From Pectobacterium atrosepticum (GTDB lineage: Bacteria; Pseudomonadota; Gammaproteobacteria; Enterobacterales; Enterobacteriaceae), in the NCBI GenBank assembly GCA_019056595.1, contig CP036163.1, forward strand, positions 4,030,001-4,094,000: a DNA stretch of 64,000 nucleotides, read 5' to 3'. The translations under genes and the position numbers were made by a program. The notes below the pieces were generated by a model. It had not been told where the DNA came from and made no database searches. It worked only from the letters and a program-made list of their open reading frames with translations. This document shows positions 18,164 through 26,835 of this stretch, piece by piece (positions within the stretch are counted from its first letter, which is position 1; every line of letters begins with the position of its first letter).

Positions 18164-18185
18164 GATATGAATTTTAATAGCTGAA

Positions 18186-19229
18186 TTACAGGGCTTTCAC
18201 GTTTGAACGGCTGACTTTGCAGTTCTTGGTATCCCACTGCTCGTCATGTTTTGTTGGTGTGCCTTTGCCTTTTTCTACACCAGTAAACTCTTCACAGATT
18301 TTAGGTTTACCTGCTTTGTAGTTTTTAATACGCAAATCACGGATTTCAGCGACATCACCAAAGTTACGGTTTACGCCAGCGATGCTGTCGATGGTGCCGT
18401 TAACGGTTGCGCTGATGATGGTGAGGTTACGTGGGCCACCGTTGTTGGTGCAGTCACCACAAGAGCGCCACAGTTTGCCGTGTTGACCCGTCAGGGTGAA
18501 GTTGCCCTGTACGATAGTGTGACTGTTCTTGGAGTTCTGTTGCAGCACTTTGTCCGGCTTGCCGCCAGGGCCATTGGTGGTGTTATGTGCGACACCGCCG
18601 ACGATGGTCATGGTTTTACCCAGGTTGGTTGCTGCATCTTCACAAACGTCTTCCCAGATCACGTTTTCAATACGGCAGTTGCCTGATTTACAGTGGATAC
18701 CGTCAGAACCGCCTTTTTCAGAGATACGCAGGTTCTTGATGGTGGCATTTTCCAGCGTGATAACAGGAGGCTGATCGTCACCGTCGCCTTTACAACTCAG
18801 ACCCAGAGTAATACCGCCGCAGTCGACGGTTTTATCTTTGATAACCGCCCCAGCTTTACATTCTGGACTAGCTGCTTTCAGCGGCGCTGCACGTAATGGC
18901 GCTGGCGCTGTTGATGCTGCATTAGATTTCAGGACGCTATTATTGCCGCTAACCGTATCCACCCAATACCAATATTCCGATTTCGGATTAGCGGTTAAAT
19001 CCGCAAAGGTTCTGTCGGTGGAATTGAGTTCTGCGATTTTTTCGCTGCCAGATTGATTATTACTAGTGCTGCGATACACATCCTGGCGAACTACATTGCC
19101 TGCATCGGTAGACCAGCTTAAATAGGTAGCATTATCTTTTTTCAGCAGCATCAACATAGTGTCATCAGCTTGAGCCTGAAAAGAAAAAGCAGCAGTACAT
19201 AAAAATATCGGTGTTAAATACTTAAACAT
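18186..19229 (-). CDS. pel3: PL3-family pectate lyase (Pel3/PelI type), secreted
   Basis: A plant cell-wall enzyme that cleaves polygalacturonate by beta-elimination. The 347-aa protein has a signal peptide (MFKYLTPIFLCTAAFSFQAQA), an N-terminal fibronectin-III-like domain (about 22-105) and an Ala/Pro linker. A Cys-rich PL3 beta-helix catalytic domain follows (about 120-347; VIKDKTVDCGGITLGLSC, GGSDGIHCKSGNCRIENV, WEDVCEDAATN). Secretion to the outside is expected through the type II system, as for related enzymes. It is divergent from pehA; the shared 849-bp intergenic region holds a long ERIC element. Confidence 0.93.
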   Translation of the reverse strand: MFKYLTPIFLCTAAFSFQAQADDTMLMLLKKDNATYLSWSTDAGNVVRQDVYRSTSNNQSGSEKIAELNSTDRTFADLTANPKSEYWYWVDTVSGNNSVLKSNAASTAPAPLRAAPLKAASPECKAGAVIKDKTVDCGGITLGLSCKGDGDDQPPVITLENATIKNLRISEKGGSDGIHCKSGNCRIENVIWEDVCEDAATNLGKTMTIVGGVAHNTTNGPGGKPDKVLQQNSKNSHTIVQGNFTLTGQHGKLWRSCGDCTNNGGPRNLTIISATVNGTIDSIAGVNRNFGDVAEIRDLRIKNYKAGKPKICEEFTGVEKGKGTPTKHDEQWDTKNCKVSRSNVKAL

Positions 19230-20078
<849 letters not shown>

Positions 20079-21287
20079 ATGGAATATCAATCAGGCAAGC
20101 GCGTTTTATCATTATCATTGGGCCTTATCGGCCTGTTTAGCGCATCGGCATGGGCCTCTGATTCACGAACAGTGAGCGAACCGAAAGTACCGTCTTCTTG
20201 TACGGTGCTTAAAGCAGACAGCAGCACGGCCACCAGTGCCATTCAAAAAGCACTGAATAATTGCGGGCAGGGAAAAGCGGTAAGATTGAGCGCAGGAAGC
20301 TCTTCCGTCTTTCTCAGCGGTCCGCTCTCCCTACCTTCAGGCGCCAGCTTATTAATTGACAAAGGGGTGACTCTGCGGGCTATAAATAACGCCAAGTCTT
20401 TTGAGAACTCGCCTTCATCCTGTGGTGTGGTTGATAAAAACGGTAAGGGTTGTGATGCTTTTATTACCGCAGTGAGTACAACGAATAGCGGAATCTATGG
20501 GCCGGGCACGATTGATGGGCAAGGGGGCGTGAAGCTTCAGGATAAAAAGGTGAGCTGGTGGGAACTGGCCGCTGATGCCAAAGTGAAAAAGCTAAAACAG
20601 AATACCCCTCGGCTGATTCAGATTAATAAGAGCAAGAATTTTACGCTGTATAACGTCTCTCTCATTAATTCCCCGAACTTCCACGTCGTATTCAGCGATG
20701 GCGATGGCTTCACTGCATGGAAAACCACGATTAAAACGCCGTCCACCGCCAGAAATACCGACGGTATCGATCCGATGTCGTCAAAAAATATCACTATTGC
20801 CTATAGTAATATTTCAACGGGTGACGATAACGTCGCGATCAAAGCGTACAAAGGCCGGGCAGAAACGCGCAATATCTCCATTCTTCATAATGACTTTGGT
20901 ACCGGACATGGCATGTCGATCGGTAGTGAAACCATGGGCGTTTATAACGTCACGGTCGATGATTTGAAGATGAACGGTACGACCAACGGTTTACGCATTA
21001 AAAGCGACAAATCGGCTGCCGGGGTGGTCAATGGTGTTCGGTATAGCAATGTCGTCATGAAGAATGTGGCGAAACCGATCGTGATTGATACGGTATATGA
21101 GAAAAAAGAAGGGAGTAATGTCCCGGACTGGAGTGATATCACGTTTAAGGATGTGACGTCGGAAACCAAGGGCGTCGTGGTGCTGAACGGTGAGAATGCG
21201 AAAAAGCCGATAGAAGTGACGATGAAAAATGTCAAATTGACCAGCGACAGCACATGGCAGATCAAGAACGTCAACGTTAAGAAGTAG
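20079..21287 (+). CDS. pehA: Endo-polygalacturonase PehA, secreted
   Basis: Hydrolyses alpha-1,4 bonds in polygalacturonate; a main maceration enzyme of soft-rot bacteria. The ATG at 20079 follows GGTGAGG and gives 402 aa. A start at 20067 adds four residues without support. The signal peptide ends at Ala26 (ASAWA). The GH28 beta-helix carries all catalytic motifs: NTDGID with Asp228 (mature Asp202), GDDN (mature Asp223/Asp224), GTGHGMSIGS and RIKSD. The sequence is that of the well-studied E. carotovora enzyme as I remember it. Divergent from pel3. Confidence 0.96.
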   Translation: MEYQSGKRVLSLSLGLIGLFSASAWASDSRTVSEPKVPSSCTVLKADSSTATSAIQKALNNCGQGKAVRLSAGSSSVFLSGPLSLPSGASLLIDKGVTLRAINNAKSFENSPSSCGVVDKNGKGCDAFITAVSTTNSGIYGPGTIDGQGGVKLQDKKVSWWELAADAKVKKLKQNTPRLIQINKSKNFTLYNVSLINSPNFHVVFSDGDGFTAWKTTIKTPSTARNTDGIDPMSSKNITIAYSNISTGDDNVAIKAYKGRAETRNISILHNDFGTGHGMSIGSETMGVYNVTVDDLKMNGTTNGLRIKSDKSAAGVVNGVRYSNVVMKNVAKPIVIDTVYEKKEGSNVPDWSDITFKDVTSETKGVVVLNGENAKKPIEVTMKNVKLTSDSTWQIKNVNVKK

Positions 21288-21384
21288 TTCCATTACTCGT
21301 TGTTTTGTCATGACAACGTCTAGACTGTTGACAAATATTCTTGCAGAACTAGAACGGTGGTAATGGGATAGAAGAGTAAAGCGT

Positions 21385-21404
21385 CCGCGCCAGGGATGGC
21401 GCGG
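21385..21404 (+). terminator. GC-rich hairpin downstream of pehA
   Basis: A perfect CCGCGCC / GGCGCGG stem with a six-base loop starts 98 bases after pehA. There is no T-run, so it is only a candidate terminator or 3'-end stabiliser. The rest of the gap to 21529 shows nothing else. Confidence 0.45.
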
Positions 21405-21529
21405 CTCGAGCTTACAGGGAGGTACTTGCAGCGTCTTTACGATCTACCCATTATCACCGCTCGACTCACTTTGTCAGCAATCGCAGCACCGTTATTTATA
21501 AAATGACAGCGTGCATTGAGTGTGCTGAC

Positions 21530-22699
21530 TTAACGCTCACGCAGCGCTTCATTAACCTTATTCAGCGGCTTAATCAGATAATCCAGCACGCTTTTCTGGC
21601 CCGTTCTTATCTCTACGCTGGCCACCATGCCGGGCACGATAGGGAATTTTTCCCCGGCTTTGTTGGTTAGTTCTGCCAGCGTGGTACGCACATAGACCCG
21701 ATAATAAAACTGATCGCGCCTGACTTCGTCCTGAAGGGTATCAGGCGACACGCTTTCGACTTCGCCCGTTAAATTACCGTAGATGGAGGAATCATAGGCG
21801 GTGATTTTTACCGTGGCGGGCAAACCCGGTCGGATATAAGCAATATCGCGCGGGTTGATGCGTGTTTCGATCAGCAACTGATCTTCCAGCGGTACGATCT
21901 CCATCAATTTACCGCCCGGTTGCAGCACCCCGCCAACGGTCGTTACCTGAATGTCTTTCACAATCCCGCGCACTGGTGATGTGATGGTGGCGCGCTTGAG
22001 CTGGTCTGCTTTCCCGCTGACGACTTCCCTTTGTGCTTCCAGATCGGCGTTGTTTTTGACCTGCTCTTCACGCGCTCGCACGGCGTATTGATTGCGAGCT
22101 TCATCTATTTTTCCTCGTATTTCAGTAATCTGGCGGCGTAATCGAATCACCTCGACGGCGCTGGCGGCACCGCGCTGCACCAGCGGCTCCGTCATGCGCA
22201 GTTCCTGCTCGACCAGCCGCATCGACTGTTGCAGGTTGGCGACCGTTTCGTCGCGATTACGCAAGCGTGATTCATAAAGCTGACGTTCACGCGTGGCCAA
22301 TGCAGGCTCCTTCATGGTTTCCGCGCTGAATTTCAGCGGTTCGCCGCTGAGCTCGGCGTGCAGGCGTTCGGCGGATGCCCGCAGCGTCTGCACGCGAGAG
22401 AAAGCTTCGCCGTAGACGGACTGGAAGCGGTTGATGTCCAGTTGCGCCAGTACCTGCCCTTTCTCAACGACATTGCCCTGTTGTACGTACAACTGGCCGA
22501 TGATTCCGCCATCCAGGCTTTCAATCACCTGTGCGCGGGTCGAGGGCGTCACCTTGCCAGTTCCGACCGACACCTCATCCAGCACGGCAAATTTGGCCCA
22601 GATAAAAAAGACGATCAGCCCCAACAGGCTGAGCCAGATAATGACGGAGACGTGTCGACCTTGGCGTTTCAGGTCATCATGGATCGTGATGCTACTCAT
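21530..22699 (-). CDS. HlyD-family membrane fusion protein of a type I secretion system
   Basis: The periplasmic adaptor linking the ABC exporter to the TolC-like outer-membrane channel. The 389-aa protein has a short cytoplasmic N-terminus and one membrane helix (about 18-38, VSVIIWLSLLGLIVFFIWAK). It continues with a lipoyl-like half, a long coiled-coil hairpin (about 85-225) and a beta-barrel (ATITSPVRGIVKDIQVTTVG). The C-terminal PGMVASVEIRTGQKSVLDYL motif is the HlyD signature. It starts 11 bases after the ABC exporter gene and is the last gene of the adhesin export operon. In Pseudomonas this would be the LapC position. Confidence 0.92.
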   Translation of the reverse strand: MSSITIHDDLKRQGRHVSVIIWLSLLGLIVFFIWAKFAVLDEVSVGTGKVTPSTRAQVIESLDGGIIGQLYVQQGNVVEKGQVLAQLDINRFQSVYGEAFSRVQTLRASAERLHAELSGEPLKFSAETMKEPALATRERQLYESRLRNRDETVANLQQSMRLVEQELRMTEPLVQRGAASAVEVIRLRRQITEIRGKIDEARNQYAVRAREEQVKNNADLEAQREVVSGKADQLKRATITSPVRGIVKDIQVTTVGGVLQPGGKLMEIVPLEDQLLIETRINPRDIAYIRPGLPATVKITAYDSSIYGNLTGEVESVSPDTLQDEVRRDQFYYRVYVRTTLAELTNKAGEKFPIVPGMVASVEIRTGQKSVLDYLIKPLNKVNEALRER

Positions 22700-22710
22700 T
22701 GTGTTTCCCC

Positions 22711-24849
22711 TTACGCCACGCTCTGTGCGCTATCTGCCGGTTTACTGACGGCCTTCAAAATCTGGTCACGCGGGCCATCTGCCACGATGCGTCCACCGTC
22801 CATGACGATCACGCGGTCAACCAGCTTGAGCAGCGCTGGGCGGTGCGTCACCAGAACCAGCGTACGGCCCGAGAGCCAACTGCTTAATTGATGAATAACG
22901 TGGCCTTCCAACTGCTCGTCCATCGAGGCGGTAGGCTCATCGAGCAGCACAATCTGAGGATTACGTAACAGCATCCGGCTAAGCAGGATCATCTGCCGCT
23001 GCCCGCCGGATAAACCACGCCCGCCTTCATGAATGATGCGATCCAGACTGGCGGCATCCTGTTGAATCAGGCTGAGTGCGCCGCTAATGCGCAGTGCCTG
23101 TAGCAATTCCTGTTCGGTGGCATGCGGATTGCCGAGCATCAGGTTTTGCCGCAGGCTGCCGAAGAACAACCGTGATTCCTGTGATAGAAAACCCAACTGG
23201 CGGCGGACATCTGCCGGGTCGATCTGGTTGATGTCGACACCATCAATGATGACCTTGCCGCGCGTCGCGGTCGCCTGATTGGCGAGCAGCTTGAGCAGGG
23301 TGGATTTACCCGCGCCGACCTTACCTAGCAGCGCCACTTTTTCCCCCGGTTTAATGTCCAGCTTCACGATCTGTAAAGCCGTATCGCCCTGCTCGGGATC
23401 GTAGCTGTATTGGACGTTGTGGAGCTGGAAGTGACCCTGAAGGATCGGGCAGTGCGCTATTTTTCCCTCTTCCGGCCGATCCAGCGGCTTTTGCAGCAGA
23501 TCGTCCAGCCCGGTCATGGCGGTTTTGGCATGCTGCCAGCGGGAAAAGACCATTGTGAGCTGCATGAGCGGGGCGATAGTGCGAGAAGAAAGCAGGCTAC
23601 AGGCTACGAGTGTACCGGTGGTGATATCGCCTGCTAGCACCAGATAACTACCGAACACCAGCATACCAGCATAAGTTAACTGCTGGACAGTCGACGCCCA
23701 GCCGCTGAGCCGAGCACCCCAGACGCGCTGCTTCATCCCGATAGAGGCACTGACTTCGTGTGTCTGCTCCCACTGGCGTTGGAAGTAGGGTTCAGCCTGC
23801 AAGGCTTTGATATCTTCGATTCCTTCAATGGACTCGACCAGCACCGCATTACGCAACGCACTTTCGCGCATCCCTTCTTTGGCGAGCTTCGCCATCGGCC
23901 ATTGCAGCATCAGACCGGGGATTACAATCAGCGGAATCGCCAGCATGGGAATAAATACCAGCGGCCCGCCGATCATCGCCATGATGCCGAGAAACAGAAA
24001 GACAAACGGCATGTCGGCTGCCGCACCGACGGTCGTTGAGGTCAGCAGTTCGCGAACCTGATCGATTTCCCGCAGTTGTGAAATAAATGATCCGGTGGAC
24101 TTGGGACGAGCTTCATTTTTTATCGCCAGCGCCCGGGCGAATAGCATCCCTGACACGTTCAGATCGATGCTCTTGCCCATCAAGTCGGAGACGACGGTAC
24201 GCGACAAACGGATAGCGTATTCCAGTGCGGCGGCCAGCAGCACGCCGAAAAATAGCACCCACAGCGTCGGGATCGACTGCGCCGGGATCACACGGTCATA
24301 TACCTGCATGGAGAACAGGATCCCCGCCAGCGCGAGAACGTTACCCACGATAGACGCCAGCGATATTTCTCCGATCTGTCGTTTTGCGCCGCGAAAATGT
24401 TGCCAGAACCAGTGCTTGCGGTACGGTTTGACGAAATCATCGATGCGGGTATCGCGGCCACGCTCGGCGATGCCGACCAGCACGATAATACCCTGACTGT
24501 GTTTGATGAGTTCTGTCAGTTCCGCTTCACGCTGAAGATCGCCGCCGTCATCCAGCCAGTAGGTTGCGATCCCCTCATCATTCACTGATTCGATGACGAT
24601 GACGCCGCCGTCGTCTGTTTCTGCCAGCACGGGGAGAATTTTGTTACGCCAGCGGATCTTCTCCGTGTGCCGCAGGCTGATGGTCAGCCCCATCAGGTGG
24701 CTGATCTGTTCTAACTGGCGGGCGATGGGGAGCTGTTCATACCAGCTCATCTGCTGGCGTACCGACTGGGCATCGACCACTTGACCGTAGTGGGCGGCAG
24801 CACGCGCCATCGCGGCAATCCAGATCTCAGTTTTGGTGACTTGTGTCAT
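22711..24849 (-). CDS. Type I secretion ABC exporter with C39-like N-terminal domain
   Basis: Energises secretion of the large adhesin. The 712-aa protein has an N-terminal C39-peptidase-like domain (about 1-125) without any cysteine, hence proteolytically dead and probably a substrate-docking domain. A six-helix membrane domain follows (about 155-440), then an ATPase: Walker A GKVGAGKST, signature GRGLSGGQRQ, Walker B IVLLDEPTASMD, and the H-loop in LVTHRPALL. ATG 24849 is preferred because GCAGGA lies six bases before it; the ATG at 24855 touches that site. It belongs to the LapB-type exporters of biofilm adhesins. Confidence 0.92.
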   Translation of the reverse strand: MTQVTKTEIWIAAMARAAAHYGQVVDAQSVRQQMSWYEQLPIARQLEQISHLMGLTISLRHTEKIRWRNKILPVLAETDDGGVIVIESVNDEGIATYWLDDGGDLQREAELTELIKHSQGIIVLVGIAERGRDTRIDDFVKPYRKHWFWQHFRGAKRQIGEISLASIVGNVLALAGILFSMQVYDRVIPAQSIPTLWVLFFGVLLAAALEYAIRLSRTVVSDLMGKSIDLNVSGMLFARALAIKNEARPKSTGSFISQLREIDQVRELLTSTTVGAAADMPFVFLFLGIMAMIGGPLVFIPMLAIPLIVIPGLMLQWPMAKLAKEGMRESALRNAVLVESIEGIEDIKALQAEPYFQRQWEQTHEVSASIGMKQRVWGARLSGWASTVQQLTYAGMLVFGSYLVLAGDITTGTLVACSLLSSRTIAPLMQLTMVFSRWQHAKTAMTGLDDLLQKPLDRPEEGKIAHCPILQGHFQLHNVQYSYDPEQGDTALQIVKLDIKPGEKVALLGKVGAGKSTLLKLLANQATATRGKVIIDGVDINQIDPADVRRQLGFLSQESRLFFGSLRQNLMLGNPHATEQELLQALRISGALSLIQQDAASLDRIIHEGGRGLSGGQRQMILLSRMLLRNPQIVLLDEPTASMDEQLEGHVIHQLSSWLSGRTLVLVTHRPALLKLVDRVIVMDGGRIVADGPRDQILKAVSKPADSAQSVA

Positions 24850-24888
24850 GTACATTCCTGCATGTTCTTATCCGGCAGGCAAGCCGGC

Positions 24889-26328
24889 TTACAGCGACGG
24901 GAGCGTCTCGCCACTGGCTTGATAACGTTCAATACCCAGCATATCCAGCAGATTATCGACGGCCGCGGCATAGTTCACTGCCGCCTCCCAGCCGTCGTAT
25001 AACGCACCGATGCGTGAGGTTTCGGCCTGCAACACGTCTTGTTCGACGCTGAGCAGGTCGTTCAGGCTGCGTTTGCTGAGCTTGTATTCATCCTGATAAA
25101 CGTTGCGCGTATAGGTCGCGCTGGTGATTTGCTGCTGGCTGGCTTTTTCACGCTGCTGCGCACCGATGAGGTCGGCATAGGCCGTTGCCGCTTTCTGGTT
25201 CATATCCAGCTTCGCTGCTTCGACCTCAGCCTGTGCGGCTTCACGCGTGCCTGATGCAGCATCAACGCGTGCGCTGACGGCTCCACCCTGATAAAGCGGG
25301 GCTTCTACGACCAGTTGTAGCTGGTCATCCCAATAATTACGCCTGTCGGTTTCATAGCGGGTACGCCCCGCCTGTACGGCAACGGTAGGCCAGTGTTGGG
25401 CTTCCGCCTGACGAATACGGTGGCGCGAGGCTTCCTGCTTGGACTGCGCGCTCAACACCGAATTACTCTGTTGGTAAGGGAGCGCCTTGAGCGTAATTTT
25501 TTGTTGCAGCAGCACCCGTGGCAGGTCGGGTAGGGCGGTGGGGAGGACGCCAGTCAGCACGCTGAGCTGTGCCAGCGAGGAACGTTCCAGCGCTCGATAT
25601 TGTTCCAGTGTCGCCTTCATGCCTGCGATGCGGGTTTCCGCTTGCAGGATGTCAGATTGCGTGCTGAGACCCGCCTCGGAACGGAGTGTTGCGATGTCTT
25701 TTACCTGACTGAGTGACGTGATGTTGCGTTCAGCTACCTGACTCAGTTCCTGGTAGCGTTTGACTTTCAGGTAAGTGAGCAAGGTTTGCTGGCCGACGGT
25801 GGTCATGATGCCATAGAGCTGATAGCGGTAGGCATCCGACAGGCTGTGCTGCTCATCAATGCTGCCGCCCGTCTTACCGAAATCGTACAGGAGCTGTTTC
25901 AGCGTGATGCCTGCGGTGGAGTTGTTGCTCATCGTGCCGCCACTATCACTTTGATCTGACCGGCCGACGTTACCGCTCAGGCCGATTTGCGGAAACCAGG
26001 CACTTTGCGCCACGCGGAGATCGGCGTCGCCGACGCGAATTTGTGCTGAAGCCTGCGCAATTTGCGGGTTACGTGCGAACGCGCGGAGAATCGCCTGTTT
26101 GAGGTCCAGACTATCGACCTGTTGTTCTGTTGGCGCGGTAGACCAGTCAAACGCCACGGCCTGTGCGAACGACTGTGGGCTATAGAAGAAGGGAAGGCTG
26201 GTGCAGGCCAGCCCAAGCGCCAGCGCATAACGTGGCGTGTGATGGCGTAATGTGCGGGTCAAAAAAGCGTGATTACGCGGAAAAAACATGTCCCTGATAA
26301 AAAATCTGAGAAAAAATGGTTTGTGCAT
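24889..26328 (-). CDS. TolC-family outer-membrane channel of the adhesin exporter
   Basis: Forms the outer-membrane and periplasmic tunnel of the type I system. The 479-aa protein has a long N-terminal leader with signal sequence (hydrophobic segment ending SFAQA at about 56). Two TolC repeats of paired helical and strand segments follow (LDLKQAILRAFARNPQIAQA; YKLSKRSLNDLLSVEQDVLQ). The ATG at 26328, after AGGGG, is preferred to the TTG at 26331. It sits between the adhesin and ABC exporter genes, separated from the adhesin by 507 bp holding repeat copy B. Confidence 0.9.
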   Translation of the reverse strand: MHKPFFLRFFIRDMFFPRNHAFLTRTLRHHTPRYALALGLACTSLPFFYSPQSFAQAVAFDWSTAPTEQQVDSLDLKQAILRAFARNPQIAQASAQIRVGDADLRVAQSAWFPQIGLSGNVGRSDQSDSGGTMSNNSTAGITLKQLLYDFGKTGGSIDEQHSLSDAYRYQLYGIMTTVGQQTLLTYLKVKRYQELSQVAERNITSLSQVKDIATLRSEAGLSTQSDILQAETRIAGMKATLEQYRALERSSLAQLSVLTGVLPTALPDLPRVLLQQKITLKALPYQQSNSVLSAQSKQEASRHRIRQAEAQHWPTVAVQAGRTRYETDRRNYWDDQLQLVVEAPLYQGGAVSARVDAASGTREAAQAEVEAAKLDMNQKAATAYADLIGAQQREKASQQQITSATYTRNVYQDEYKLSKRSLNDLLSVEQDVLQAETSRIGALYDGWEAAVNYAAAVDNLLDMLGIERYQASGETLPSL

Positions 26329-26378
26329 CAATTGCCCCTGTTTTCATCACTCTTTGTTTTAGTTCCTTTACACATATT

Positions 26379-26445
26379 TATGCCGCTACTTAGGCAGTTT
26401 CTACTGTCTCTTGGGCATATCTCTATGCCGCTACTGAGGCAATTT
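26379..26445. repeat. Two direct 22-bp repeats before repeat copy B
   Basis: TATGCCGCTACTTAGGCAGT (26379) and TATGCCGCTACTGAGGCAAT (26424) recur at a 45-bp interval, each followed by TT. The second copy runs into the edge of the 315-bp repeat. The same TATGCCGCTAC word occurs again inside copy B at about 26550. Confidence 0.7.
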
Positions 26446-26765
26446 CGTGCGCGATAATGGCGTTATTTTCATGCTATCTCGTAGCACGCGCCCGACTCGG
26501 GACGGCTCAAACGCCGCTCGCCCCGAGACCCCTGGCTTTTGGCGGAAATTATGCCGCTACGCGGTGCCATCGGTGTTCATGAGTACGTTTCGAGCCGCCA
26601 GTGACGCGATTACTCGCCCCATTAATGGGACTCGCCCTTCGGGTCAGCACAAGTGCTGTTCAAAAACGTCGTGACGTTTTTGTCTGACGCGGCACTGACT
26701 TTCACGGCATCCATGCCGCTCACTCGGTACTCATGCCCACCGATGCATAATTTTTACGCCGAATA
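26442..26765. repeat. 315-bp structured intergenic repeat, copy B (inverted)
   Basis: The reverse-complement partner of 8866-9180, alignable from end to end by eye with substitutions and small gaps. It carries the multi-hairpin stretch ACTCGCCCCATTAATGGGAC, CTCGCCCTTCGGGTC, AGCACAAGTGCT, then GTTCAAAAACGTC paired with GACGTTTTTGTC. It lies between the adhesin gene and the TolC-like gene of the same operon, so it would be transcribed, possibly limiting read-through into the exporter genes. Confidence 0.85.
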
Positions 26766-26835
26766 GCAGTAAAACCTCACCATAAACTTATAAGAGACAG
26801 TCTCCTCGTCAGAGGCTGTGGGGTTAAACCCACGG

